The notes under the pieces: model-generated
Seen by the model: only the letters and a program-made list of their open reading frames with translations
What the model was told of the DNA's origin: nothing
Databases searched by the model: none
Program-made: the position numbers and the translations under genes
Assembly: GCF_001941825.1 (NCBI RefSeq)
Contig: NZ_CP019038.1
Location: 6,923,671 to 6,987,670, forward strand
DNA length: 64,000 bases
From: Massilia putida
GTDB lineage: Bacteria; Pseudomonadota; Gammaproteobacteria; Burkholderiales; Burkholderiaceae_D
Direction of reading: 5' to 3'
In this document: piece by piece, positions 44,345 through 53,065 of the stretch
Layout: each line of letters starts with the position of its first letter
Numbering within the stretch: position 1 is the first letter of the stretch

Positions 44345-44710
44345 TTAGTTGGCCGCTTCCAGTTTGGTCACGGTGAAGGTCCCGTTGATGCGTTCGACAC
44401 GCAGTCGGATCTTGTCGCCAGTTTTCACTTGGTCGAGCATTGCCGGATCCTGCACCTTGAAGGACATGGTCATACCAGGCATGTTTAGATTGGTCAGCGG
44501 GCCATGTTGTACCGTCAGCTTGCCGGTGTCCTTGTCGACTTTCTTGACCTCGCCATCGGTCAGCGCATTCGCATCATCCTGCGAAGCGGCAGGCGCGGCG
44601 TGGTGCTGGCTGTGGTCCTGCATCTGCATCTGTGCCGATGTATTGGCCGTTGCCAGTGCAAGGCCGGCGGAAACGAGGAGGGTGCTGAACAGGGAAGAAA
44701 AACGAGTCAT
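44345..44710 (-). CDS. cusF: CusF-type periplasmic copper chaperone
   Basis: A 121-aa exported protein: signal sequence LFSTLLVSAGLALATANTSA, a Met/His linker (MQMQDHSQHHAAPA) and a CusF OB domain (GKLTVQHGPLTNLNMPGMTM). The usual Trp before the Met ligands is replaced: NMPGMTM instead of WPAMTM, so the cation-pi site may differ from that of the other CusF domains here. GGAGC precedes ATG 44710. It lies 82 bases upstream of copC in the same direction. Confidence 0.88.
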   Translation of the reverse strand: MTRFSSLFSTLLVSAGLALATANTSAQMQMQDHSQHHAAPAASQDDANALTDGEVKKVDKDTGKLTVQHGPLTNLNMPGMTMSFKVQDPAMLDQVKTGDKIRLRVERINGTFTVTKLEAAN

Positions 44711-44891
44711 TTGAAGCTCCAAAACAGTCAAAACTCAATTGCAGTGGACGCGCGACGGCGCTTGCCGGCCTGACGCGGTCCGTTTTAGTTACAGATAAAG
44801 AAGGGCTGTGCACGCTGAGGTGCCGGCAACGAAGGCGTAGCCAGGTACGTCCGTGCCTTGGCAGGAACGAAACGTTCAGCAGTGTGAAAGG

Positions 44892-45287
44892 TCAGACGCG
44901 TGGAGGTCGCTCTAGAAGCGCAAGGTAGACCGATGGCAAGAGATGCCGGTCAAAGGGAATGGTTGTTGACGAAGAAGCAGTTGCCGGTAGCACGGCAACG
45001 AACGACGGTGCCATCGACAAACAGACGCTGCATGTCGCACAGGTGGCACACTTGCCGGCCTGATGATGAGACGCGGGATGATGATCGGCCTGTATGTCCG
45101 GACCCGTGTGCTCGTCATGGGCGTGAGCACTGGACATGTCGACGTCGTCGGCCATCGATTCGTGGTCGTGACTGTCCAGTGCCGCCACTGGCGGCACACA
45201 GAAGGACATCGTCGCGGAAGCGAAGCCTTGGAGCGGCACCGCCAGCAACGTCATCCAGACGATCAAGACTTTCAGGATGGCTTTCAC
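44892..45287 (-). CDS. Small exported Cys/His-rich protein (CopL-like), copy 1
   Basis: A 131-aa protein: signal peptide KVLIVWMTLLAVPLQGFASA, a His/Asp-rich segment (DSHDHESMADDVDMSSAHAH), a cysteine cluster CATCATCSVC and the C-terminus LALLERPPRV. It shares this layout and the ERPPR ending with two other genes in the window. The start is a GTG (45287) placed 6 bases after a TAGAAT, so the transcript is probably leaderless. It resembles CopL-type metal-binding regulatory proteins by position and composition; a role in copper sensing or buffering is inferred. Confidence 0.6.
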   Translation of the reverse strand: MKAILKVLIVWMTLLAVPLQGFASATMSFCVPPVAALDSHDHESMADDVDMSSAHAHDEHTGPDIQADHHPASHHQAGKCATCATCSVCLSMAPSFVAVLPATASSSTTIPFDRHLLPSVYLALLERPPRV

Positions 45288-45293
45288 ACGTCG

Positions 45294-45302
45294 ATTCTAG
45301 CA
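45294..45302 (-). promoter_or_regulatory. Extended -10 of CopL-like copy 1 (leaderless)
   Basis: On the minus strand TGCTAGAAT is followed by 6 bases and the GTG start. The surrounding GCATATGCTAGAAT resembles GCATGTGCTAGATT in front of the divergent copy 2. Confidence 0.5.
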
Positions 45303-45386
45303 TATGCGAAAGTATCGGCAATCCCATCGGCAGGTAAGCTTCGAACGTTGCGGTGCCGTATCGTGCGGACATGTCATTTTTGCATG

Positions 45387-45395
45387 TGCTAGATT
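45387..45395 (+). promoter_or_regulatory. Extended -10 of CopL-like copy 2 (leaderless)
   Basis: TGCTAGATT is followed by 7 bases and the ATG at 45403. Immediately upstream lies ATGTCATTTTTGCATGT, containing a half-site like the CusR/PcoR box (TGTCATTTT). Together with the matching element of copy 1 this suggests a shared copper-responsive divergent promoter region. Confidence 0.45.
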
Positions 45396-45402
45396 GATTT
45401 AC

Positions 45403-45819
45403 ATGCGCCCATTCGTTCGAGTCCTCATGCTATGGATACTGATCGTGTCGCTGCCCGTGCAGGGCATCGCCGCCACGATCACATCGCCATGCAGAATGGC
45501 GCATACCACATCGGCAAGCCCGGAAGCTACGGTCATGGATGACTGCGACGAGCATGAGATGGCGATGTCGATGACCCAGTCGACCGCACAAGCGCACGCC
45601 AGCGTCGCCGCAGATCATGACATGCCCTGCGATAGTGGCGCCCACCAAAAGCATTCTTCCTGCCGGGCGTGCAGTGCCGGCTATATCGGCGCCTCGGCGC
45701 CCCCGCCGTTCGCAGTTGCTGGGTTTCCAGCAGAGCAGTTTGCAACTGACTCCGTTTCCCCAATCTCCTCCTTCACGGGCTGGATCCCACCCCGCATAGA
45801 GCGACCGCCACGCGGTTGA
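45403..45819 (+). CDS. Small exported Cys/His-rich protein (CopL-like), copy 2
   Basis: A 138-aa protein: signal peptide RVLMLWILIVSLPVQGIAAT, His/Met-rich segment (DDCDEHEMAMSMTQST, ADHDMPCDSGAHQKHSSC) and CRAC, ending PPRIERPPRG. It is paralogous to copy 1 in layout and lies divergent from it. It precedes copAB by 277 bases; that gap contains no gene that I can support. No Shine-Dalgarno is visible and a -10 lies 7 bases before the ATG, so leaderless translation is likely. Confidence 0.6.
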   Translation: MRPFVRVLMLWILIVSLPVQGIAATITSPCRMAHTTSASPEATVMDDCDEHEMAMSMTQSTAQAHASVAADHDMPCDSGAHQKHSSCRACSAGYIGASAPPPFAVAGFPAEQFATDSVSPISSFTGWIPPRIERPPRG

Positions 45820-46096
45820 CTTCCCAGGTGGGCTGAACGCTCTCCCGGCATCCGTCGGAGACGTCGCGCATGCGGGATGCACGCGACATGCCATCGATCG
45901 ATGCCTGCCAGCCATTCATCTTCATTCGAACTTCGATATCGACGAAACACGCGCGGAGCCCGCACGCTTTGGGAGTGCGCGCAGGCCGCATCCGCCACGT
46001 AGCTGCGCAGCGAGGTTTGCTGCGAGTGCGCCTGCGTGCGCGACGCGGGCCCGTACTGCGGCAATTGTTTCATCACTTCATCTAGGGGAATACTTC

Positions 46097-47980
46097 ATGC
46101 AGCAACGTGTTTTTGAGGAGAGTGCCGTGAACCGGTGGCGACGACGGCTCCTGCAGGGCGCAGGGGCCGCCGCCCTCGCCGGGCTGGTCCCAGCCAGACT
46201 GCTGGCAGCCGGTCAGGCCGCGCAGCCGATCTTGCGCGGCACCGAATTCGACCTGGAGATCGTGCCGGCGCCGGTCAACTTCACTGGCGCACCGCAGGTC
46301 GCCACCGCGGTCAACGGCCAGGTTCCTGGGCCGGTCCTGTACTGGAGCGAGGGCGACACCGTGACGCTGCGCGTGACCAACCGGCTGCCGGTCACGAGTT
46401 CCATTCACTGGCACGGCATCCTGGTGCCGGCGGAGATGGACGGCGTGCCCGGCATCAGTTTCACCGGGATTCCTCCGGGCCAGACCTTCACCTATCGCTT
46501 CCAGGTCAAGCAGAGCGGGACCTACTGGTACCACAGCCATTCCGAATTCCAGGAGCAGAGCGGCCTGGCCGGTTCGATCGTGATCGAGCCGAAGAACGGT
46601 GAACGGGTGAAGGCGGACCGTGACTACGTCGTCATGCTGTCGGACTGGGTCGATGGCGATCCTGCCAAGGTCTTTGCCAAGCTCAAGAAAATGAGCGACT
46701 TCTTCAACACCAACCAGCCGACCATCGGCCAGTTCCTGGACGACATACGGAAGAACGGCCTCGGGGCCGCGCTCGACAAGCGCAAGATGTGGAACCAGAT
46801 GCGCATGTTGCCGACGGACTTCAGCGACGTGACCGCCAGCCGCAACCTGGGCGTGAGGATGGCCTACCTGATCAATGGTACGCCTACGGACAGGAACTGG
46901 ACCGGCTTGTTCCGTCCGGGTGAGAAAGTCAGGCTGCGCTTCATCAACGGCTCGGCGACGACGATCTTCGACGTTCGCATTCCGGGTCTGAAAATGATGG
47001 TGATCGCTGCGGACGGACAGGACGTCGAGCCCGTGCCGGTCGACGAATTCCGGATTTCCGTTGCCGAAACCTATGACGTGCTGGTCGAGCCAACCGGCGA
47101 CCAGGCCTACACCATCTTCGCGCAGTCGATCGGGCGTTCCGGCTTCGTGCGCGCGACGCTGGCGCCGCGCGCGGGCATGTCTGCCCCGGTGCCCGATATG
47201 GATCCGCCCCAGTGGCTGGCCATGCAGGACATGATGGGCGCGATGGCAATGGGGAGCATGGGCGGCATGTCGGGCATGGGCCAGGCGCCGGGCAAGGAAG
47301 GGAAGGCGCCGCACGACATGCACTCGATGGAGGGCATGCACGACATGCCGGGCATGTCTCACAGCGGGATGGGCGAGGGCCACGGGCAGATGCAGATGCC
47401 GATGCAGCACGCCGGCCATGGCGGCGGCCACACGATGCCAATGGCCCAGGGCACGCCTCCGAAAGTCACCCACGCCCGCACCGAGTATGGCCCGGGTGTC
47501 GACATGCACGTCGACATGCCTCGCACCAATCTCGACGACCCCGGCATCAATCTGCGCAACAACGGGAGGCGCGTGCTGACCTATGCCGATCTTCACACGA
47601 TCGGTGGACCGGTCGATGACCGTGAGCCGACCCGCGAGATCGAATTGCACCTCACCGGCAACATGGAGCGCTTCATGTGGTCCTTCGACGGCCAGAAGTT
47701 TTCGGAGTCCAAGCCCGTCCACTTCAGGCACGGCGAGCGGTTGCGCATCGTACTGGTGAACGACACCATGATGAACCATCCGATCCACCTGCATGGCATG
47801 TGGAGCGAGCTCGAGTCGCCGAGCGGGGAGTTCCTGGTCCGCAAGCACACGATTAACGTGCAGCCGGCCCAGCGCGTCACTTACCGGGTGACGGCCGACG
47901 CCCCAGGCCATTGGGCTTACCACTGCCATCTTCTTTATCACATGGAAGCAGGCATGTTCAGGGAGGTGGTCGTTTCATGA
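46097..47980 (+). CDS. copA: CopA/PcoA-type multicopper oxidase
   Basis: A 627-aa periplasmic multicopper oxidase exported by Tat (NRWRRRLLQGAGAAALAG). Copper ligands are visible in SIHWHG, YWYHSHS, NHPIHLHGMW and HWAYHCHLLYHMEAGM (T1/T2/T3 sites). Between the second and third cupredoxin domains lies a long Met/His-rich insert (MGSMGGMSGMGQ, HDMHSMEGMHDMPGMSHS) that binds many Cu ions. It oxidises Cu(I) to the less toxic Cu(II). The stop overlaps copB (ATGA). The symbol is shared with the unrelated ATPase at 40045. Confidence 0.95.
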   Translation: MQQRVFEESAVNRWRRRLLQGAGAAALAGLVPARLLAAGQAAQPILRGTEFDLEIVPAPVNFTGAPQVATAVNGQVPGPVLYWSEGDTVTLRVTNRLPVTSSIHWHGILVPAEMDGVPGISFTGIPPGQTFTYRFQVKQSGTYWYHSHSEFQEQSGLAGSIVIEPKNGERVKADRDYVVMLSDWVDGDPAKVFAKLKKMSDFFNTNQPTIGQFLDDIRKNGLGAALDKRKMWNQMRMLPTDFSDVTASRNLGVRMAYLINGTPTDRNWTGLFRPGEKVRLRFINGSATTIFDVRIPGLKMMVIAADGQDVEPVPVDEFRISVAETYDVLVEPTGDQAYTIFAQSIGRSGFVRATLAPRAGMSAPVPDMDPPQWLAMQDMMGAMAMGSMGGMSGMGQAPGKEGKAPHDMHSMEGMHDMPGMSHSGMGEGHGQMQMPMQHAGHGGGHTMPMAQGTPPKVTHARTEYGPGVDMHVDMPRTNLDDPGINLRNNGRRVLTYADLHTIGGPVDDREPTREIELHLTGNMERFMWSFDGQKFSESKPVHFRHGERLRIVLVNDTMMNHPIHLHGMWSELESPSGEFLVRKHTINVQPAQRVTYRVTADAPGHWAYHCHLLYHMEAGMFREVVVS

Positions 47981-49095
47981 AAACCGCAACGACGAAAACC
48001 GGTGCAGCGGTCGCGCTGCTGATCTTTGGCCTCGTGGCGGCGGACGCGGCATCGGCCCAGACGACCGAGCCGCCGAAGGAGGGCGGAACCGGCCAGACAT
48101 CCGGCACGGGCCAGTCCAAAACGATGGAAGGAATGGATCACTCCCAGATGGACCATTCTCAGATGGACCATTCGCGGATGGACCACACGCAGATGGAAAA
48201 ATCGCAGATGGACCAGTCCGGGATGGATCACTCGCAGATGAATCATGCGGGTGACGACCGGGTGCAGGACGCCAAGCCGGCGCCGCAACAGGGCAAACCA
48301 AGCATGGACCACAGCATGGGACAAGCGATGGGCGGCATGGGCGGAATGGGCCACGACATGAAGATGGGCCCGATGCAGGGCGGCAGTCCACCGCCCGACG
48401 CCCGCGATCCGGACGCCTATGCCGAAGGCACGAGCTTCGCGCACCTGCCAGGCAACGAGATGAACGACGAGATGCGCTTCGGCCGGATCCTGCTCGACAA
48501 GTTCGAATACGCGAAGGGTGACGGCGAACACGGCCAGAATCTAGACGCCGAAGCGTGGTACGGGAACGACTACAACAAGGCCTGGTTCAAGGCCGAGGGT
48601 GAGCGGCGCGGAGGGCACCTACAGTCCCTGCGTACGGAAGCCTTGTGGGACCGCACCTTCGCGACCTTCTGGAGTACCCAACTCGGCGTACGCCACGACA
48701 GCGGTGGCGGCGATTCGCGCAACTGGCTGGCCTTCGGCGTGCGCGGCCTGGCGCCGTACTGGTTTGATACGGAAGCGACCGCCTACTGGTCCGGTGGAAG
48801 GCTTGCCGCGCGTTTCAACGTGCGTTACGAACTGCTGTTCACGCAGCAGCTGATCCTCGAACCCGAAGTCGAGGCCAACCTGTACAGCCGCTCCGATCCG
48901 GCCAGAGGCGTGGGCAGCGGGCTGTCCGATCTCGAACTTGGCCTGCGCCTGCGCTACGAGATCCGGCGCCAGTTCGCCCCGTATGTCGGCGTGACCTGGG
49001 CGCGCAACTTCGGCGACACCGCCGACTATGCGCGGGCGAGGGGAGAACGAAACAAGAGCACGCAGATCGTTGCGGGCGTGCGCATCTGGTTCTGA
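47977..49095 (+). CDS. copB: Outer-membrane copper resistance protein CopB
   Basis: A 372-aa outer-membrane protein: signal peptide AVALLIFGLVAADAASA, a repeated MDHSQM-type segment (about seven units between residues 50 and 90), a second Met/Gly-rich stretch, then a beta-barrel domain (EMRFGRILLDKFEYAKGD, AEAWYGNDYNKAWFKAEGE) ending in Phe. CopB works with CopA in periplasmic copper sequestration. It is translationally coupled to copA. Confidence 0.95.
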   Translation: MKTATTKTGAAVALLIFGLVAADAASAQTTEPPKEGGTGQTSGTGQSKTMEGMDHSQMDHSQMDHSRMDHTQMEKSQMDQSGMDHSQMNHAGDDRVQDAKPAPQQGKPSMDHSMGQAMGGMGGMGHDMKMGPMQGGSPPPDARDPDAYAEGTSFAHLPGNEMNDEMRFGRILLDKFEYAKGDGEHGQNLDAEAWYGNDYNKAWFKAEGERRGGHLQSLRTEALWDRTFATFWSTQLGVRHDSGGGDSRNWLAFGVRGLAPYWFDTEATAYWSGGRLAARFNVRYELLFTQQLILEPEVEANLYSRSDPARGVGSGLSDLELGLRLRYEIRRQFAPYVGVTWARNFGDTADYARARGERNKSTQIVAGVRIWF

Positions 49096-49180
49096 TCACG
49101 AAGCGGGGTGGCCATGACCCCCCCGCACTATCCATAGGGACGTTTTGAAGAGGTATTTTCAACCATTCAAGGAGAACGTC

Positions 49181-49519
49181 ATGCAACAACAGTATCAATC
49201 ATGTATCGATGCCTGCAACGCCTGCGCCGACGCCTGCGACATGTGTTCGACGGCCTGCCTGCAGGAAGACGACGTCAAGATGATGGCGCGCTGCATCGCA
49301 CTCGACATGGACTGCGCACAGATCTGCCGGCTGGCTGCCGCCTTCATGGCCCGGGGCAGCGAATTCGCCGGAGCGCTCTGCCAGCTTTGCGCCCAGATCT
49401 GCCAGGCGTGCGGTGACGAGTGCGCCAAGCACCAGATGCAGCATTGCCAGGATTGCGCGGCTGCTTGCCGGCGCTGCGCCGAGGAGTGCCGCCGGATGGG
49501 ATCGACCGCGGCGGCTTGA
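49181..49519 (+). CDS. Four-helix-bundle copper-storage protein (Csp-like)
   Basis: A 112-aa cytosol-type protein (no signal peptide) with 19 cysteines, most spaced CxxxC along four helices: CIDACNACADACDMCSTAC, CIALDMDCAQIC, CQLCAQICQACGDEC and CQDCAAACRRCAEEC. This is the Csp family, whose bundle core holds many Cu(I) ions. Without an export signal it is Csp3-like and would store cytosolic copper. AAGGAG precedes the ATG at 49181. It follows copAB by 85 bases. Confidence 0.9.
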   Translation: MQQQYQSCIDACNACADACDMCSTACLQEDDVKMMARCIALDMDCAQICRLAAAFMARGSEFAGALCQLCAQICQACGDECAKHQMQHCQDCAAACRRCAEECRRMGSTAAA

Positions 49520-49542
49520 GGGCTTGCGTTCGCGATAACAAT

Positions 49543-49567
49543 GCCTTCCCGCAGGAAGCGGGAAGGC
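49543..49567. terminator. Perfect 10-bp hairpin after the Csp gene
   Basis: GCCTTCCCGC and GCGGGAAGGC pair perfectly around AGGAA. There is no downstream T-tract, so it may be an mRNA-stabilising or attenuating hairpin between the Csp and PEP-CTERM genes instead of a strong terminator. Confidence 0.5.
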
Positions 49568-49588
49568 GCATACGAAAGGAACCGCAAG

Positions 49589-50260
49589 ATGAACTCCAGT
49601 CTGTTCCTCACACGGAAGCTGCTTGCCGCATGCGCCGTGACGATGGCGGCTTCCGCCGCACATGCAGACATCACGGTCTTCACCGACCGCGCTGCCTTTC
49701 TCAATGCGGTGTCCGGCTCGGCCACCGACACCTTCGACGACCTGGCCATGGTAGAAACCGGCAGCCCCCTGAGCCGCCTGGCCGGCGCCTACACCTACCA
49801 GGTAAGTGCAGGACCTGGCGACAGCGGCTTTTACCCGTCGGGAAGCGGGGGCGATATCTGGCTGAGTGGAACGATGTCCAGCGACGTCATCACGTTCAAC
49901 GCGTTCTCGTCCGGGGTATTCGGCTTCGGTGGCAACTTCTTCGGAACCGATTCATTCGGCGCCTTCATGCCGGACCGCACCATCGTGCTAAGCGCGGTGT
50001 CCGGTGCGGACAGCGAGACATTCACGCTGTCGAATGCTTCACAGGACGCGTTTGTCGCGTTCCTGTCGGATCGTCCGCTCACCTCTGTGTCTTTCCAGAA
50101 CATGGAGGACGACGGCACCGTGTACTGGGCAGCGGCGAACAATGTCGTTATGGCCGTGCCCGAGCCGGCGACGTGGTCGATGCTGTTGGGCGGACTCGGC
50201 GTTGCTGCTCTGGCTCGCCGGCGCAGCCTCACATCGAAGCAGGCAAAGACTGTGGCTTGA
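49589..50260 (+). CDS. PEP-CTERM sorting domain protein
   Basis: A 223-aa exported protein: signal peptide KLLAACAVTMAASAAHA, a beta-rich middle (FTDRAAFLNAVSG, GTDSFGAFMPDRT) and a C-terminal sorting tag VPEPATW + hydrophobic helix + ARRR. Such proteins are processed by exosortase and often go to the surface or exopolysaccharide. AAAGGA precedes the ATG at 49589. No exosortase is in the window. Its place inside a copper cluster is unusual and may reflect insertion or a surface copper role. Confidence 0.88.
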   Translation: MNSSLFLTRKLLAACAVTMAASAAHADITVFTDRAAFLNAVSGSATDTFDDLAMVETGSPLSRLAGAYTYQVSAGPGDSGFYPSGSGGDIWLSGTMSSDVITFNAFSSGVFGFGGNFFGTDSFGAFMPDRTIVLSAVSGADSETFTLSNASQDAFVAFLSDRPLTSVSFQNMEDDGTVYWAAANNVVMAVPEPATWSMLLGGLGVAALARRRSLTSKQAKTVA

Positions 50261-50291
50261 ACCTCGCATCACAACCATACAGGAGAGAAAG

Positions 50292-51014
50292 ATGAAACGC
50301 ACTAATCTGTATTTCACGCACGCTGCAACGCCGGTATCGCGTTGCCGCACCTTGGCCACGCGTGCACTCGCGGGTTTGGCGCTCGTGGCGATCACGGGCA
50401 CGGCGTCCGCGGACGGCCCGGGTCGCGGCTCGACTGCGACGTTCGAGAAGAACTATCTCGTCTTTATCATCGACCACCATTACTCGGCATTGCGGATGAC
50501 CGAGCTGGCAGCCGGCACGGACACGCAACGCAATGCGCCTGTCAGCAATCCTGGCGAAGGGACGTCGCCGACACCTGGCTACGGCGCCACCGTGGCCAAG
50601 GCGAGCGATGATCAAATTCGCTCCATGTCTCGCCAGGCTAACCGCACGCAGCGAGAAGAAATCATGCGGGCCCAGCGCTTTTTGCGCGACTGGTACGGAA
50701 TGCAGCACACGCCCCAACTCACCGCCGACGGCCAAAGGATGATCGCGACTCTCGAGAGTACGCCGGCCGGCGCACAGTTCAACCAGACCTTCCTGCGCAC
50801 CTTCAGTAACCATCATCTCAGCGCACTCGCGCCCAGCCTGCACTGCCAGGTCAAGAGCGACATCGACCACGACTCCCTCCATCGCTACTGCGAGAACATC
50901 GTCGTGACGCAGAAGAACCAGATCAACGAGATGCGGCACATGCTGTGCGAGCAATTCCGCGATTGCGGATTCATGCCCGCTACCGGCGACAAGAGAAAGG
51001 ATCAGGACTTCTGA
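50292..51014 (+). CDS. DUF305-like exported protein (long)
   Basis: A 240-aa protein with a signal peptide (ALAGLALVAITGTASA) and two His-containing segments resembling DUF305: FIIDHHYSALRMTELA near residue 58 and FSNHHLSALAPSLHC near 175. Each matches half of the ferritin-like DUF305 helix pair, which in other proteins carries HH motifs. GGAGAG precedes the ATG. It probably resides in the periplasm and binds metal, as DUF305 proteins in metal clusters are thought to do. Confidence 0.75.
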   Translation: MKRTNLYFTHAATPVSRCRTLATRALAGLALVAITGTASADGPGRGSTATFEKNYLVFIIDHHYSALRMTELAAGTDTQRNAPVSNPGEGTSPTPGYGATVAKASDDQIRSMSRQANRTQREEIMRAQRFLRDWYGMQHTPQLTADGQRMIATLESTPAGAQFNQTFLRTFSNHHLSALAPSLHCQVKSDIDHDSLHRYCENIVVTQKNQINEMRHMLCEQFRDCGFMPATGDKRKDQDF

Positions 51015-51104
51015 AAGGCTTGCTCGCGCTAACCGGCAGCATCGGGCGCCGGGTCATGTTAACCCGGCGCTGTTTTACGTCGATTCGTTTTAAAGGAGAA
51101 ATCA

Positions 51105-51599
51105 ATGCAAGATTCGCCTGCACCTCACCGCAGCAATACGATGGCAACAATGAAATACACAACCTTTGCTCAAATGATCGCGGCTGGAACAATCATCATG
51201 TTCGGGCTGATGTATCTGAATGTCTATTCAGACGACCACATATTCTTCAGCGAAACAAGAGCGTTCATGGCACTCATCATGGGTGCCACGATGGCAATCG
51301 TGATGCTTGCTTTCATGTGGAAGATGTATCCGAACAAAGGAGTCAACGTAGGAATCCTTATCGGAAGCCTAGTGGTATTTCTTGGTGCGCTATGGCTGGT
51401 GCGCAGCCAGGCGACGGTGGGCGACGTGGCCTATATGCGCGCCATGATCCCCCACCACTCCATTGCCATCCTGACCAGCGAACGCGCCAACATTACCGAC
51501 CCGCGGGTTCGCAAGCTCGCCGACGGGATCATCGCTGCACAGAAAAAGGAAATTGGCGAAATGAAGGAATACATCCGGGATCTGGAGCGAAAGAACTGA
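51105..51599 (+). CDS. DUF305 membrane protein (short)
   Basis: A 164-aa inner-membrane protein with three helices (TFAQMIAAGTIIMFGLMYLN, ALIMGATMAIVMLAFMW, GILIGSLVVFLGALWLV) and a C-terminal DUF305 domain (YMRAMIPHHSIAILTSERAN, KLADGIIAAQKKEIGEMKEY). AAAGGAG precedes the ATG at 51105. It directly follows the longer DUF305 gene. The function is unproven; the MIPHH motif suggests metal binding on the periplasmic face. Confidence 0.85.
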   Translation: MQDSPAPHRSNTMATMKYTTFAQMIAAGTIIMFGLMYLNVYSDDHIFFSETRAFMALIMGATMAIVMLAFMWKMYPNKGVNVGILIGSLVVFLGALWLVRSQATVGDVAYMRAMIPHHSIAILTSERANITDPRVRKLADGIIAAQKKEIGEMKEYIRDLERKN

Positions 51600-51673
51600 G
51601 AGGCCAGGCGTCGTGCAGTGTGCCGACACAATGTTCATGCCGGCATTCCGTCATGCTGCTAGTGTGCTTTGCC

Positions 51674-53065
51674 TTAATGCTCCGCATGCCCCGAGGGTTT
51701 GCGCACCTGCAGCTCGACGTCGGGCTTGCTGGTGGCCGGCATCAGGCTGCGTCCAGCATCGCTGCTGCGTGCAGGCTCAGGCAACTGACCAGTCCATTCG
51801 TAGGCGACCGTACCCGCCGGATGCTTGTACCAGCCCGGGTCGCTGTAGTCGCCACGCTTCTGGTCCTTGCGCACCTTCAGCACGGTGAACATGCCGCCCA
51901 TCTCGACGCCGCCGAATGGCCCGTCGCCAGTCATCATCGGCAGAGTGTTTTCCGGGATCGGCATTTCCATGCCTCCCATCGAGCCGCCCTTGTCGCCCAT
52001 GACCATGTAATCCGGCACGATCTTGTTGATCTTCTCGGCAATGCCTCGGTGGTCAACGCCAATCAGCGTCGGCACGTTGTGGCCCATCGCATTCATTGTG
52101 TGATGTGACTTGTGGCAGTGGAAGGCCCAGTCACCCGGGTCGGTGGCGATGAACTCGATCGCCCGCATCTGGCCGACGGCGACGTCCGTGGTCACCTCCG
52201 GCCAGCGCGAGCCGGGCGGGGTCCAGCCGCCATCGGTGCCGGTCACCTCGAACTCATGACCGTGAACATGGATCGGGTGGTTCGTCATCGTCAGGTTGCC
52301 GACACGGATGCGCACACGGTCGCCTTGCCGTACCGGCATCGTGTCGATACCCGGGAAAACCCGGCTGTTGAAGGTCCAGAGGTTATGGTCGAGCATCGTG
52401 TTGACCTTCGGCGTATAGCTGCCCGGTTCGATGTCGTAGGCGCTGAGCAGGAACACGAAGTCGCGGTCGACGGCAAACCGCCCGATGTCCTTCGGGTGCG
52501 TCACCCAGAATCCCATCATGCCCATCGCCATCTGGGTCATCTCGTCGGCATGGGGGTGGTACATGAAGGTACCCGGGCGCTTCGCCACGAACTCGTAGAC
52601 GAAGGTCTTGCCCGGCGCGATACCCGGCTGGGTGAGACCGGTCACGCCATCCATGCCGTTCGGCAGGCGCTGGCCGTGCCAGTGCACGCTGGTGTGCTCG
52701 GGGAGTTTATTGGTCACGAAAATACGCACCCGGTCACCCTCGACGACCTCGATGGTCGGGCCCGGGGACTGGCCGTTGTAGCCCCACAAGTTGACCTTCA
52801 TACCGGGAGCGAACTCGCGCACCACCGGTTCGGCAACCAGGTGGAACTCCTTTACGCCGTTGTTCATCCGCCAGGGCAGGGACCAGCCGTTCAGGGTCAC
52901 GACCGGGTTGAACGGACGCCCGGTGGCGGGTGGCGGCGGCACATGGGTCTTTGCATTGTCCATGACCATCGCTTCGGGCAGCGATGCTGCGCCCACACGG
53001 CTGACTGCGGCAGTGCTTACCGCGACGGCGCCGGCGCCTTTGAAAAAATCTCGACGGGAAATCAT
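51674..53065 (-). CDS. Second multicopper oxidase (three-domain, Tat-exported)
   Basis: A 463-aa multicopper oxidase with a Tat signal (MISRRDFFKGAGAVAVSTA). Copper ligand segments are VHWHGQRLP, FMYHPHADE, NHPIHVHGHEFEV and GDWAFHCHKSHHTMNAMG. It lacks the large Met/His insert of CopA but has Met-rich loops (EMTQMAMGMMG, MGDKGGSMGGMEM) and a Pro-rich tail ending SGHAEH. Its ATG overlaps the stop of the TolC-like gene (ATGA). It probably oxidises periplasmic Cu(I). Confidence 0.9.
   Translation of the reverse strand: MISRRDFFKGAGAVAVSTAAVSRVGAASLPEAMVMDNAKTHVPPPPATGRPFNPVVTLNGWSLPWRMNNGVKEFHLVAEPVVREFAPGMKVNLWGYNGQSPGPTIEVVEGDRVRIFVTNKLPEHTSVHWHGQRLPNGMDGVTGLTQPGIAPGKTFVYEFVAKRPGTFMYHPHADEMTQMAMGMMGFWVTHPKDIGRFAVDRDFVFLLSAYDIEPGSYTPKVNTMLDHNLWTFNSRVFPGIDTMPVRQGDRVRIRVGNLTMTNHPIHVHGHEFEVTGTDGGWTPPGSRWPEVTTDVAVGQMRAIEFIATDPGDWAFHCHKSHHTMNAMGHNVPTLIGVDHRGIAEKINKIVPDYMVMGDKGGSMGGMEMPIPENTLPMMTGDGPFGGVEMGGMFTVLKVRKDQKRGDYSDPGWYKHPAGTVAYEWTGQLPEPARSSDAGRSLMPATSKPDVELQVRKPSGHAEH

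Noticed and set aside
45681..46076. 131-codon minus-strand frame between the CopL-like gene and copA
   Set aside because: It overlaps the end of copy 2, has no ribosome site and no recognisable family.
46082..47941. 619-codon minus-strand open frame
   Set aside because: It is antisense to the CopA multicopper oxidase; its His-rich content is the mirror of the Met/His codons.
48150..48245. Repeated MDHSQM units as a possible CRISPR-like DNA repeat
   Set aside because: The period follows the amino-acid repeat of CopB and there are no spacers; it is protein-level repetition.
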